A stretch of 64,000 bases of DNA from WHSW01 sp963769945 (GCA_963769945.1 CAVYOA010000018.1:62001-126000), one strand, 5' to 3'; positions 17,095-27,698 are shown, counted from the stretch's first letter. Translations and numbers: made by a program. The notes: generated from the letters alone by a model not told the origin.

Positions 17095-18473
17095 CTGTGA
17101 GGCGGAGCGCAGCGAAGCCGAGCCGCGCCGCCGTTGAGGTGCCCAGTTCGTACTGGTGCGAGCTCGCCTGGCTCGGCGGCGAGGAGGCCGAGAGCGGTGT
17201 GGTCGTCGAGATCGAGGGCGAGAGGATCGCCTCGGTTACAGCGGGAGTGGCCACCGCTCCCGCCGGCGCCACAGCGCTTGCCGGGCTCACCCTGCCGGGC
17301 CTCGCCAATGCCCACTCCCACGCCTTTCACCGTGCCCTGCGCGGGCGCGCCCAGGGCGACGGCGGCAGCTTCTGGAGCTGGCGCGAGCGCATGTACGAGC
17401 TCGCGGCAAAGCTCGACCCGCAGAGTTACTTTCGCCTCGCGCGTGCGACGTTCGGCGAGATGGCGCTTGCCGGCATCACCGCGGTGGGGGAGTTTCACTA
17501 CCTGCATCACGGGCCCGGGGGTGAGCCTTACGACGATCCGAACGAGATCGGCAAGGCGTTGATCTCGGCGGCTGGCGAGGCTGGCATCCGAATCACGCTG
17601 ATCGACGCCTGCTATCTGCACGGGGGCATCGGCGAGCCGCCGAGCCCCGTGCAGCGTCGCTTCAGCGACGGCGATGCAGAAAGCTGGGTCGCACGCGTGA
17701 ACGAGCTCGAGGACGGCCCTGGCGTGCGCGTCGCCGCGGCGATCCACAGCGTTCGCGCCGTTGACCCACGCAGCGCGGCCGAGGTCGCTTCGTGGTCGGC
17801 CTCTTGCGAGCGTCCGCTGCACGCCCATGTCTCTGAGCAACCGGCCGAGAACGAGGCCTGCCGTGCCGCTCACGGTCTCACACCGACAGGCGTGCTCGAC
17901 CAGGCCGGCGCGCTCGACGCCGACTTCACCGCCGTTCACGCGACCCACCTGACCGACACCGATATCGCGAGCCTCGGCTCTGCACGCTGTTGCTGCTGTC
18001 TTTGTCCCACCACCGAGCGTGACCTCGGCGATGGGATCGGGCCGGCGCGAGCGCTGCTCGATGCCGGCGCGATGCTCGCACTGGGCACCGATTCGCAGGC
18101 GGCGATCGACATTCTCGAGGAGGCGCGTGCGGTCGAGCTCGACGAGCGTCTCGCCAGCGGCCAGCGCGGCCACCATTCACCGAGGTCGCTGCTCGAGGCC
18201 GCGACTCGCGGCGGTCACCGGTGCATTGGCTGGGACGACGCCGGTGAGCTCGCCCCGGGTGCGCTTGGCGACCTCGTCACGCTTCGGCTCGATCGTGTCC
18301 GCCTCGCCGGGACCGATGCTGACAATGCAGTTTCGGCCGCGGTGTTCGCGGCAAGCGCGGCCGACGTCGACCACGTTGTCTGCGGCGGTCAAACGATCGT
18401 CAGCGACGGCGCTCATCGTCGGATCGATGTTCCTGCCGAGCTGACGGACACGATCGCAGCGGTGCTGAAATGA
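17091..18473 (+). CDS. hutF: Formimidoylglutamate deiminase
   Basis: An amidohydrolase-superfamily enzyme that converts N-formimidoyl-L-glutamate to N-formyl-L-glutamate and ammonia. GLANAHSHAFHRALRG (metal ligands His75 and His77) and EFHYLHHGPGG are signature HutF segments, and ALGTDSQA carries a metal/catalytic Asp near the C-terminal half. 460 residues from the GTG at 17091, which overlaps the def stop; the frame is open further upstream but only inside def. The first 15 codons contain a GAGCGCAGCGAAGCCGAG stretch resembling repeats seen at 32600. The stop overlaps the hutI ATG. Confidence 0.92.
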   Translation: MTVRRSAAKPSRAAVEVPSSYWCELAWLGGEEAESGVVVEIEGERIASVTAGVATAPAGATALAGLTLPGLANAHSHAFHRALRGRAQGDGGSFWSWRERMYELAAKLDPQSYFRLARATFGEMALAGITAVGEFHYLHHGPGGEPYDDPNEIGKALISAAGEAGIRITLIDACYLHGGIGEPPSPVQRRFSDGDAESWVARVNELEDGPGVRVAAAIHSVRAVDPRSAAEVASWSASCERPLHAHVSEQPAENEACRAAHGLTPTGVLDQAGALDADFTAVHATHLTDTDIASLGSARCCCCLCPTTERDLGDGIGPARALLDAGAMLALGTDSQAAIDILEEARAVELDERLASGQRGHHSPRSLLEAATRGGHRCIGWDDAGELAPGALGDLVTLRLDRVRLAGTDADNAVSAAVFAASAADVDHVVCGGQTIVSDGAHRRIDVPAELTDTIAAVLK

Positions 18474-19636
18474 ACGCGGTGATCATCGACAACATCGGTC
18501 TGCTCGCGACGAACGATTCCGAGCTCGGCGACGGTCCGCTGGGGCTTCGCCGCGATGTCGCCATCGTCTTTGAGAACGGGCGCGTGCGATCGATCGAGGC
18601 GGCGGGCGTGGACGCAGACGAGCGCATCGACGCCGCCGGTCGTTGCCTGATCCCGGGATTCGTCGACAGCCACACCCATCTCGTCTTCGCCGGCGATCGG
18701 GCCGACGAGTTTGCCGCGCGCATGGCTGGCGAGCCCTACTCGGCCGGCGGTATTCGCGTCACCACCGAGGCGACGCGCGGGGCCAGCGCCGGAGAGCTTG
18801 CGGCGCTCACCCGCGCCCGCCGGGCAGAGGGGGTTGCGGCCGGAATCACACACGCCGAGATCAAGTCTGGCTACGGGCTCACCGTCGACTCCGAGGCCCG
18901 CCTGTGTGAGGTTGCGGCCGAGTTCACCGACGACGTCACCTTTCTCGGCGCCCATGTCGTCCCCGAAGAGTTCGAGGGACGCACCGACGAGTACGTCGAG
19001 CTGGTCTGCGGCGAGATGCTCGCCGCCTGCGCGAAGCGGTGCCGCTGGATCGACGTCTTCTGCGAGCAGGGCGCCTTCGATCGCGAGCAGTCGCGGGCCG
19101 TGCTCGAGGCCGGGGGCAACGCCGGGCTCGGCCTGCGGGTGCACGGAAACCAGCTTGGTCTCGGCGACGGGGTTGCGCTGGCGGTGGCGATGGGCGCAGC
19201 TTCGGTCGACCACTGCACCTACCTCTCAGACGGTGACATCGAGGCGCTCGCCGCCAGCGACACGATCGCCACCTTTCTGCCCGCGACAGACTTCTCGACC
19301 CGCCAGCCCTATCCCGATGCGCGCCGCGCGATCGACGCCGGCGTCAGCACCGCGATCGCCACGAACACCAATCCCGGCTCCAGCTATACGACGTCGATGT
19401 CGTTTTGCATCGCGCTCGCGGTTCGCGAGATGGGGATGACGATCGAGGAGGCGATCATCGCCGCGACTCTTCGCGGAGCGCAGGCGCTGCGGCGCACTGA
19501 CATCGGGCACCTCGGGGTCGGCGCCCGCGCCGACGCCGTGCTGCTCGACGCCCCCTCCTACTCACACCTGATCTATCGCCCGGGAGTGCCGTTGATCGAG
19601 TCCGTCTTTGTCGCCGGCGTCGAGACCGGCATTTAG
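18470..19636 (+). CDS. hutI: Imidazolonepropionase
   Basis: Hydrolyses 4-imidazolone-5-propionate to N-formimidoyl-L-glutamate, the step between HutU and HutF. A 388-residue amidohydrolase: IPGFVDSHTHLVFAGDR (metal ligands His68 and His70), EIKSGYGLT, LGAHVVPEE and ATNTNPGSS are all diagnostic. The ATG overlaps the hutF stop (ATGA). It is the last gene of the cluster, and tRNA-Arg follows 12 bp later. No hutG and no hut regulator are present in the window. Confidence 0.96.
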   Translation: MNAVIIDNIGLLATNDSELGDGPLGLRRDVAIVFENGRVRSIEAAGVDADERIDAAGRCLIPGFVDSHTHLVFAGDRADEFAARMAGEPYSAGGIRVTTEATRGASAGELAALTRARRAEGVAAGITHAEIKSGYGLTVDSEARLCEVAAEFTDDVTFLGAHVVPEEFEGRTDEYVELVCGEMLAACAKRCRWIDVFCEQGAFDREQSRAVLEAGGNAGLGLRVHGNQLGLGDGVALAVAMGAASVDHCTYLSDGDIEALAASDTIATFLPATDFSTRQPYPDARRAIDAGVSTAIATNTNPGSSYTTSMSFCIALAVREMGMTIEEAIIAATLRGAQALRRTDIGHLGVGARADAVLLDAPSYSHLIYRPGVPLIESVFVAGVETGI

Positions 19637-19648
19637 AGTGACCTCCGG

Positions 19649-19721
19649 GCCCCGGTAGCTCAGTGGATAGAGCGACCGCCTCCTAAGCGGTAGGTCGTAG
19701 GTTCGACTCCTACCCGGGGCG
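19649..19721 (+). tRNA. tRNA-Arg (anticodon CCU)
   Basis: The cloverleaf is complete: acceptor GCCCCGG (19649-19655) pairs with CCGGGGC (19714-19720) and the discriminator is G. The D arm contains GCTCAGTGGATAGAGC. The anticodon stem ACCGC/GCGGT encloses CTCCTAA, giving anticodon CCT, which reads AGG. The T arm has GTAGG TTCGACT CCTAC. No CCA is encoded. The downstream minus-strand WS/DGAT gene ends one base after it. Confidence 0.96.
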
Positions 19722-21190
19722 TTAGGCCGCCGAGGCGCTGACGGTCTCTCGAAGCTCCTCGAGCGCTTCTTCGAGCCACTCGACCATGCGCCAGGCGTCG
19801 GGCATCTGGTCGCGGTCGGTGACGATGCCGAAATCCATCTTTCCGCAGTAGCTCATCACGGTGATGTTCAGCCCCATCCCGTCGGTGATCACCGACACCG
19901 GGTAGTTGGCCTTGAGCTCGGCGCCGGCGCAGTAGAGCGGGATCTGCGGTCCGGGAACGTTGGAGATGACCAGGTTCCAGGTCGGCCGCCCGCGGCGACT
20001 CGAGCTCAATGCCGTCGTCGCGCGGGCGGCGCGAGCGAAGACTGCGGGTGGGATGAAGTGGTTGGCGTCCTGAAGCAGCTGCCGCCGGCATCGCTCGGTG
20101 GCGCTTTTTCATCGAATCGAGCGACTCGTGGGTGAGTTGCAGCCGTTTGACCGGGTCGGGCTCGTTGGTGTGAAGCGGAGCGCTCATCAGCATGATCCGG
20201 TTGCCGAACGTGCCCTGCTGCTCGTCGGTGCGCACCGAGACCGGGATCTGAACGACCAGCGGGTCGGCGGGAAGCTCGACGTGCGAGATCAGCCACCGCC
20301 TTACGGCGCCGGCGCAGATCGCGACGACGACGTCGTTGACCGTGACATCGTGTGCGTTCTTGACCGCCTTGACTTCGTCGAGAGAGAGCTGGCCGAAGAC
20401 GAAGCGCCGGTGGGGTGAGACACGGCCGTTGAAGGAAGTTCGCGGCGGCTTCAGGTTGCTGCGCTCGAGCTCGCCACCCTCGCGCTGGCCGAGCAGGACC
20501 GTCCGCAGCCGCTCGGAGACGTTCGCGACCCGCTCGGCGCCTGGGATGTTGGTGAACGCGGTCTCGTCGAGGTTTGGCAGCGCGGTGGGCAGCGCGCGCA
20601 ACATCCGCAGTGGATAGCGCGGCAGCCCGGCGACGCCGCGAGCGAGCATCTCGAGATCGCTCGGGATGCGCCCGCTGCGCACGCGGCCGTCGGGAATCTC
20701 GCGCCCTGTCGGCTGCAGGTCGAACAGCACGCCCATGATCTCCGCGCCGGAGAGCCCATCGACGGTCGAGTGATGGATCTTGGTCAGCATCGCCATGTTG
20801 CCGCCCTCGAGCCCGTGGATCAGATACAGCTCCCACAGCGGCCGGGCGCGATCGAGCGGCCGGGCGACGAGCCGCGCCACCTGCTCGGCAAGCTTGCCCT
20901 GAGTGCCAGGTGGCGGCAGCGCCAGCTCGCGAACGTGAAAGTCGAGGTCGAAGTCCGGATCGTCGACCCAGTAGGGATAGTCGAGATTGAGCGGCACCTC
21001 GGCGAGACGCCAGCGCATTGGCGGCAGCAGGTGTATGCGCTCGGCGAGCATGTCCTGGATGTCGGCAAGCTCGAGCTTGCCGACCGGGAGCGGTGCTCGG
21101 ATCGAGGATGGCAAGACCGCCGACGTGACCGCTCTGGCGAGCGTTCTCAAGCGCGAGGAACTGAGCGTCGAGACTGGTCAGCTGGCGCAT
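19722..21190 (-). CDS. Wax ester synthase/diacylglycerol acyltransferase (WS/DGAT), two frameshifts
   Basis: Transfers acyl groups from acyl-CoA to long alcohols or diacylglycerol, making storage lipid at the membrane; common in Actinobacteria. The N-terminus LTSLDAQFLALE, the active-site HHSTVDG, NDVVVAICAGAVRRWL and the C-terminal NLVISNVPGPQIPLY are all diagnostic. They fall in three frames. One shift lies near 21090 (after GGLAILDP, before LELADIQDML) and one near 20085 (KKRHRAM before QLLQDANHFIPP). The span is not a multiple of three. ATG at 21190 fits the family N-terminus exactly. I infer an intact gene with base-call errors. It appears to stand alone, converging on tRNA-Arg. Confidence 0.85.
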
Positions 21191-21269
21191 GGGGGTGAGT
21201 CTCTCACGCAGGCGGCTTCGAACGAAACGGCATCAGTAAAGGGGGGCGATCGGTGCTGCGAAGTCGTCC

Positions 21270-21310
21270 TGTGGAGATCCAGTTCCGACTGTTGGAACTA
21301 GATCTCCACA
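21270..21310. repeat. Hairpin repeat family B, copy 1
   Basis: TGTGGAGATCCAGTTCC (21270-21286) pairs with GGAACTAGATCTCCACA (21294-21310) with one mismatch and loop GACTGTT. It contains the last codons and stop of the minus-strand FAD/Fe-S gene, so it sits where a terminator for that gene would be. It resembles hairpins at 60009-60048 and 62775-62813. Confidence 0.7.
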
Positions 21311-24300
21311 AGTGCCTCGCGGACGCCCAAGCCAAACGCCGGGCAAATCTCCACCTCCCTCACTGACCCAAACCGCCGCGCGCCCCCAGACCACGGCTCC
21401 GCAGGCCGATCGCCACCTACCCGCGTCAACTCCTCCAGCACAAACACGAACGACTCGTAATCCAGCCCGGTCCCGGCCTGCAGCCCGATCTCACACGTCC
21501 GGTTCGAGCAGATCGCGGCGTCGAAGCTACGCCCGGCGAGCTCGGCCGCCTGGTCGGCGGTCGCCGCAGCCGCGAGCTCGGGATGAAGCAGACCGCGGTC
21601 ACCACCGAAGCCACAGCACGTTGCCGCGACTGGCACCGTCACCTCGTCGGCAAGCTCGTTCGCGATCGCCGCCAGGGCGCTGTCGGTCTTCGAGATGCCG
21701 GCTGGCGCAGGTCGGATGGACGACGACCGAGGCGAGCTTTCGCTTCGGCTCGAGCCGCGCCATCAGCCGCTGCTGTGCCCAGGTGATCGAGTCGAGGATC
21801 TCGAGCTTGCGGTGGCGTTCGGAGTTGACCTCGCTGAGAAGCCCGACCGACTCGGAGGTGAGGCCGAGGGTGCATGAGCTCGCGTCGCAGATCGACCGGC
21901 AAGCGCCCGCTGTCGCTCCAGCGCCAAAGCGCCGCCACGGTGTGGTTTGCCATTCGCCGCGCACCCGCCGCGTAGCCCTTCGAAGTCCAGGGCGTCGCGC
22001 AGCAGTGCCCGGCGACGTCGGCGGGAATCCACAGCGGAAAACCGGCACGTGCGGAGACGGCGACCATCGCCGCGGGCAGACTGAGGTCGCCGGCCTTGCG
22101 GCCGTTCGCAGCCGACCGAAGATGCGGTTGACGCATGCCGGCAGGTAGACCCCCGCCGCACCCGAGCGTGACGTCGCCGGTAGCTGGGCGGGCGCCGGGC
22201 GCGGCATGTTTTGCGGGCCACGCGGGAACGAGCTCGCTCGAGACGGCGCTTCGCACTGCGCGGGTGCCGATGGCGACCGCCGTGCGAGCGAGCGGACCGC
22301 CGTCGCCGCTGCGCAGGCCGGCACGTGCGGTGCGCTCGACCGTCTCCCAGCGCTGGGCTAGGCGCAGCGCGACCTTCTCCGAACGCGCGGTGTGTTGCTC
22401 GGCGCGCAGGCCCTTGACGAGCTTGCCGGTGTCGATGCCGAGCGGGCAGACGAGCACGCAGCTGCCGTCGGCGGCGCACGTCTCGAGCGCGTCGTACTCG
22501 AACTCCTGTGCAAGCTGTCGCTGGACCGGCGAGCCCGTGAGCCTGGCGCGCCATCTCGCGGCGCAGGACGATGCGCTGGCGTGGCGTTGTCGTCAGGTCG
22601 CGGCTCGGGCAAACGGGCTCGCAGAAGCCGCATTCGACGCACGCCGTCGCCACCTCCTCGATCGGCGGTGTCGTCATCAGGTTGCGCAGGTGCACGCCTG
22701 GGTCGTCGCTGAGAACGACGCCGGGTCCGAGCACGCCATCGGGATCGGCGAGCCGCTTCACCCGCGCCATCAGCGCGGTCGCCTTCGCTCCCCACTCGCG
22801 GGCGACGAAGGGCGCCATGTTGATTCCGGTTCCGTGCTCGGCCTTGAGCGAGCCGTCGTAGCGGTCCACGATCAGCGCGATCAGCTTCTCAATGAAGGCG
22901 TCGTAGTTCGCCAGGTCCTCGGGCTTGGAGAAGTCGGGGGTGAGCATGAAATGCAGGTTGCCGGCCGAGGCGTGCCCGGCGACTCCGGTGAGGTAGCCGT
23001 GCTCACCGAGCAGCGCCTGCAGGTCGCGGGCGCCCTCGGCGATCCGCGCCGGTGAAACGCAGACGTCCTCGACGATCAGCGCCGTGCCGGGCGGGCGCAG
23101 CTTGCCGATCAGCCCATGCAAGCCTTCGCGCACTCGCCAATACATGTCGACCGTCTCGTGATCGCGGTGAAAGTCGGGCGCCCTCAGCAGCTCATGCGCG
23201 GCTCAAGACCTCGGCCGCACGAGCCTGCGCGGCATCGAGCTCGACGGCGTCCTTGCCGCCGAACTCGACGAGCAGGGCCGCTGAAGCGGGATCGAGATCG
23301 CGCCAGCTCTCCGGCGCGCCGCGAATGTTGTGGGAGGCGACGATCAGTGCCGGCGCGACCATCAGCTCGACCGCGCGCGCGCCGGCGTCGATCAGCGCGT
23401 TGACGGGTTCGGTCGCCTGCTCGATGCCGGCGAAGTGAAGCCACGAGCAGGTGGTCAGCTTCGGCTGCGCGACGGCCTCGAAGGTGGCCTCGGCGATGAA
23501 CGCCAGCGTGCCCTCCGAGCCGACGATCAGGCGGCGCATGATTTCCACCGGCGTCTCGGCGTCGAGAAAGGCACAAAGCCGGTAGCCCATCGTGTTCTTG
23601 ATCTCGAACTTGGCGCGGATGCGATCGCTGAGCTCGGCGTCGGCTTGGATTGCATCGCGGATCTCGAGCAGTCCCTCGGCCAGCTCGGGCTCGGCCTCGG
23701 CGAAGCGCGCCTCAGCGTCGGGCGCAGCGGAATCGACCACCGTCCCCGACGCAAGCACGAACTTCATCGCGCTCACCGTCCGGTAGGAGTCGTGGGCGAT
23801 GCCGCAGCGCATGCCGCCGGAGTTGTTGGCGATGACGCCGCCGGCGCAGGCGATGTCGGTAGAGGCTGGGTCGGGGCCGAGCTTGTAGCCGTGCGGGCTG
23901 AGCATGCGGTTGACGTGACCGAGGACGGTGCCCGGCTTGACTCGAGCCCGAGCGCCGTCGTCGAGCACCTCGACGCCGCGCCAATGGCGGCGCACGTCGA
24001 CGAGGATGCCGTCGGTCTGGCCCTGGCCGCTGAGGCTGGTGCCGCCGGCGCGAAAGACCACCGCCGTCGAGGTACGCCGCCCGTAGGCGAGCACTTTGGC
24101 GACATCGCCGACATCGCGAGCTACCACGATCGCCTTCGGAAACAGCCGGTAGGGGCTGGCGTCGGAGGCGTAGCGAACGATGTCTGAGGCGCGATGCAGG
24201 ACGCGATCGGCCCCGAGCAGGGCGACGAGATCGCTGCGCAGGGGCTCGGGCGTTCCGGCGGCGACCCAGTCGGGCGCGGCATCGACGCTTGCCGACGTGT

Positions 24301-24343
24301 TCTTTGGAGTGAGCGGCCCGATCTTCGGCTCGAGCAGGGCCAT
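21298..24343 (-). CDS. FAD-linked oxidase / (Fe-S) 2-hydroxyacid dehydrogenase (D-lactate/glycolate oxidase type), several frameshifts
   Basis: A long membrane-associated flavo-iron-sulfur dehydrogenase, about 1015 codons. In order: a PCMH-type FAD domain (FRAGGTSLSGQGQ, CAGGVIANNSGGMRCG), FAD-oxidase C-terminal domain (AEHGTGINMAPFVAREWG), a ferredoxin domain (CVECGFCEPVCPSRDLT, then TCAADGSCVLVCPLGI) and a C-terminal CCG domain (PVAATCCGFGGDRG). Single-frame reading fails near 23150-23200, 22540, 21900 and 21700, yet every domain is found in order, so the gene is probably intact in the organism. It would oxidise a 2-hydroxyacid and pass electrons through the clusters to the quinone pool. 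It starts 9 bp after the benzoylformate decarboxylase-like gene, suggesting both act on the same or consecutive 2-hydroxy/2-oxo acids. Confidence 0.82.
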
Positions 24344-24352
24344 GACCTGTCC

Positions 24353-25968
24353 CTACCCGTCGGCCGTTAGAACAGCCACATCCCCGGGCGCGACACCGAC
24401 CTCGACGAGCTCCGGGCGCTCGGAGGCGATCGCCGTGGCCAGCGCCTCGCGCAGCTCATCGGCGCTAGCCGCGCTCGCTGCGTGTTGACGCCGTAGCCGG
24501 CCGCGACGGCAGCGGTGTCGAGGGCGGGAAGGTCGAGACCAGGAGCGCCTTCGACCGCCTCGATCGCCGAGAACCATTTGAGGATCGCGTACTCGCTGTT
24601 TCGCAGGACGCAGAAGGTCACGGGCGCGTCGTATGCGACGGCGCTCCAGAACGCCGTGACCGCATACTGCACCGAGCCCTCGCCGACGACGCAGACGACC
24701 GGGCGCTCGGGTTCGGCGAGCTGGACGCCGACGGCCGCCGAGAGCCCGAAGCCGAGTCCGCCACCGGCGCCGAAGTAGTAGCTGCCGGGCCGCGAAAGGC
24801 GCAGCTGGTTTCGCAGCGCCAGGGTCGAGGAAGGCGCCTCGAAGACGACGATGCCGTCGTCGGGAAACACTGCGGCGAGCGCGTTCATCGCCGCCGTTCC
24901 GGTGATCGGGTCCTCGTCGGGCCCGGCGTCGGGCTCGGGCAGCGGCTCGCCGACCTGGCGATCGGCCTCGCCGACCTCGTCAAGCAGGAGCTCGAGCGTG
25001 AGCTTGACATCGGCGAGGATTGCATCGCCCATCGGCGCCCGCGCGGCCTCATCGGGATCGGAGGTGATCGCGACGAGGCTCGCCCCCTCGGGCAGCAGCG
25101 GCCCGGGCAGGTTCGGGTAATAGGGAAAGACCGAGGAGCCGGCGACAAGGATGAGATCGTGGCCGGCGAGGGTCTCCGACAGCGGCCCGATCGCGGGTGG
25201 GAGGATGCCGCGAAAGTGCGGGTGACCCTCGGGAAAGCCGAGGCGACCTCCGCCTGTGGCCGGGATCGCGAATACGGGCAGGCTCTGGCGCTCGGCCAGC
25301 GCCACCGCCAGCTCCCAGGCGCCGCTGGCGTCGATGTCCGGACCGGCGACCAAGACCGGGTTTGAAGCTGCTTCGAGGCTACGGGCGAGGTTGGCGATTG
25401 CCTTCGGGTCCGCGCCGGCGCGACCGCTTGTCTTGCGCTCGATCGCCGCTTTCGCATCTGCCTCGTCGACCTCCGCGTCCCAGTCATCCATCGGGATCGA
25501 GACGAACGCCGGACCCTTCGGCGGCAATGAGGCGAGGTGCGCCGCGCGCGCCAGCGCCAGCGGTACGTCCTCGGCGCGGGCGGGCTCGTAGCTCGACTTG
25601 ACCAGGGGGTGGGGCATCCGGGTCGCGTCGCGGTTGGTCAGGTTGGCCTGGAGCGTGATCAGCGAGCGTGTCTGCTGACCGGCGGTGATCACCAGCGGCG
25701 AATGATTGGCCTGGGCATTGAAGATCGCACCCATCGCGTTGCCGACGCCGGGGGCCGTGTGCAGGTTGACGAGCGCCGGGCCGCCGCTCGCCTGGGCATA
25801 GCCGTCGGCCATGCCGACGACGACCGCCTCCTGTAGCCCGAGGACGTAGCGAAAGTCATCGGGAAAATCCTTCAACATCGGCAGCTCGGTCGACCCGGGA
25901 TTGCCGAACATCGTCGTCATCTCGTGGGCCCGAAAGAGCTCGAACGAGGCTTCGCGGACTGTGGTCAT
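24353..25968 (-). CDS. mdlC: Benzoylformate decarboxylase-like ThDP enzyme, one frameshift
   Basis: A thiamine-diphosphate-dependent 2-oxoacid decarboxylase. Alignment by eye to Pseudomonas putida benzoylformate decarboxylase, as I remember it, is close over the whole length: FGNPGSTELP places Ser26, LGLQEAVVVG places Glu47 and LVNLHTAPG places His70 at identical numbers, with ITAGQQTRS and SYYFGAGGGLGF following. The ThDP/Mg motif is GEGSVQYA...LRNSEY. The position matching catalytic His281 appears to be Tyr here (VFPYYPNLPG). The last 40 residues are in another frame after about 24485 (ADELREALATAIASERPELV), one base lost. The ATG at 25968 matches the family start. It is probably co-transcribed with the dehydrogenase downstream. 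Confidence 0.85.
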
Positions 25969-26026
25969 CGCGCTGACTCTATGCGCTGCCGAAAGCCGAG
26001 GGCGACCAATTACTAACCTCCGCTGA

Positions 26027-26842
26027 GTGGCGGGATACTTCAACGACGGCTCGATGCTGCGAGTCGTTCATCGCGAACGCGCGCTTGCGCTCTATGGCCC
26101 GCGTGCTCTGCTGATGCAAGCCGCGCACCCGGTCGCCGTCGAGGGCCTGCTCGCCCACTCGAGCGGCATCGCCGAGCCTTATGACCGGCTCGCCCGCACC
26201 GCCGAGATCATGGACACGATCACCTTCGGCAGCCGCGCCGATGCCGACCGTGTCACCCGCCGCGTCCGCGCCATGCACGCCCGTGTTCGCGGCGAGATCG
26301 AAGCAGCGGTCGGTCCCTATCCGGCCGGCACCACCTACAACGCCGACGACCCCGAGCTGCTGCTTTGGGTTCTGTTCACGCTCGTGGACTCGGCGCTGGT
26401 CGTCTATCGCGCCTATGTCGGTCCACTCTCGCGCAGCCAGGAGGCAGCCCTGTGGGAGGACTACAAGGTGGTCGGTGAGCTTTTCGGGCTCGAGCGCTCG
26501 CAGATGCCCGATCGCCTCGACGAGCTCGACGCCTACCGGCGCGAGATGCTCACAGGCGACCGGTTGGTTATCACCGACTGGGCGCGCGAGCGAGCTCGCG
26601 AGATCGTGCTCGAGCCACCGGTGCCGCTGGCCCTACGGCCGCTGGTCGAGGCCGCCAACTTCATCACGATCACGCTGCTGCCCGCAGAGATCCGTCGCCA
26701 GTACGGCTTCGCGCGGATGCCGCCGCAGCCGCTTCGGCGCGCGATCGTCGCCGGCGGGGCGGAGTACGTCAAACGCGCGGTAGTCCCGTTCTTGCCCCAG
26801 CGCCTTCGCTTCACCGGGGTCGCGCGCTCGGCGACCGCCTGA
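26027..26842 (+). CDS. Oxygenase MpaB family protein (DUF2236)
   Basis: 271 residues, helical. The region around residues 15-60, with HRERALALYGPRALLMQAAHPVAVEGLLAHS, and the downstream DRVTRRVRAMHARV and ELLLWVLFTLVDSALV segments are typical of DUF2236/MpaB, a family related to haem-binding latex-clearing proteins and the fungal MpaB oxygenase. The histidines near residues 37 and 48 could be haem ligands. The bacterial substrate is unknown. The GTG at 26027 lies 58 bp from the divergent decarboxylase start; TACTAA at 26011-26016 could be a promoter -10, giving a very short leader. Confidence 0.82.
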   Translation: MAGYFNDGSMLRVVHRERALALYGPRALLMQAAHPVAVEGLLAHSSGIAEPYDRLARTAEIMDTITFGSRADADRVTRRVRAMHARVRGEIEAAVGPYPAGTTYNADDPELLLWVLFTLVDSALVVYRAYVGPLSRSQEAALWEDYKVVGELFGLERSQMPDRLDELDAYRREMLTGDRLVITDWARERAREIVLEPPVPLALRPLVEAANFITITLLPAEIRRQYGFARMPPQPLRRAIVAGGAEYVKRAVVPFLPQRLRFTGVARSATA

Positions 26843-26855
26843 CCGCTGGCGCCGA

Positions 26856-26879
26856 CCGTTACATCATCCGGTGTAACGG
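26856..26879. promoter_or_regulatory. Candidate operator, inverted repeat CCGTTACA-N8-TGTAACGG
   Basis: A perfect 8-bp inverted repeat, 36 bp before the cyclase ATG. Its core on the minus strand, TTACACCGGATGATGTAA, matches TAACACCAAATGGTGTCA at 56429-56446 in 13 of 18 positions. An extra half-site, TGGTGTAA, lies at 26892-26899. The form suggests a dimeric repressor site (TetR-like is a guess); no regulator gene is in the window. Confidence 0.55.
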
Positions 26880-26914
26880 TTTCACTCGCGGTGGTGTAAA
26901 CAGGCAATAACGCG

Positions 26915-27698
26915 ATGCCCGACCACGCCCCAGAGCCAGATCCGGAGCCCGAGACGATGGAGCAGCGCTCCGTGAGCACCAAGCTGCTGACCGCGATGCG
27001 GGTCGCCCGCGAGCTGCTGCCCGGCGATGCCAGCTACGGCGACTCGCTTTCCACCGCGGGCTCTGAACCGCGGCGCGTCATGGCTCGGCGCCTCGGCGAG
27101 CTCGCCCAGCAGCGGCCGGGAGTACTCAAGGAGGCTGGCCTGAGCGCGCTGCAGGTCTGGGAGGCGGTGGCCGAAGGCAGCGAACGCCAGGTGGGTGACG
27201 AGCGCATGGCGATCGTCTTCACCGATCTCGTTGGCTTCTCCGACTGGGCACTCGAGGCCGGCGACGATCTCGGGCTGGAGCTGCTTCGCGGTGTCGCAGA
27301 GGCGATCGAGCCTCCCGTGGCCAAGCACCACGGCGACGTCGTCAAGCGCCTCGGCGACGGCATGATGGCGGTCTTCGCCGACCCCGACGAGGCGGCCGAA
27401 GCGATCCTCGAGGCGCGTCGCCAGCCTCGAAGACGTCGAGGTCGCCGGGTACCGTCCGCGTATGCGCGCCGGGATGCACGTCGGGACGCCGCGCCGCCTT
27501 GGCGAGGATTACCTCGGCGTCGATGTCAATGTCGCCGCCCGCGTCGCCGACCATGCCAGCGGCGGCGAGGTGCTGGTCTCCGGCGATGCGCTCGAGCTGC
27601 TCGACGGCGATCGCTTCAGCGCGCGAAAGAAGCTCTTGTTCCGGGCCAAGGGTGTGCCCAGCGGTGTCACCGTCTACTCGTTGAAGGAGGTCGGATGA
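26915..27698 (+). CDS. Class III adenylate/guanylate cyclase, one frameshift
   Basis: Soluble nucleotide cyclase with an N-terminal region of about 95 residues and a catalytic domain: MAIVFTDLVGFSDWA has the first metal Asp, KRLGDGMMAVFADP the second, and GVDVNVAARVADHASGGEVLVSG the transition-state Asn/Arg pair. The frame breaks near 27420, where EAILEA must join SLEDVEVAGYRPRMRAGM in another frame; the span has one surplus base. Substrate choice (ATP or GTP) cannot be read safely. It precedes a coiled-coil protein and a lipoprotein, each overlapping the previous stop, so the three form an operon likely controlled by the upstream inverted repeat. Confidence 0.83.

Noticed and set aside
19649..19721. 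tRNA-Arg as an integration site for a mobile element
   Set aside because: No integrase, no repeated tRNA 3' end and no compositional shift are seen on either side.
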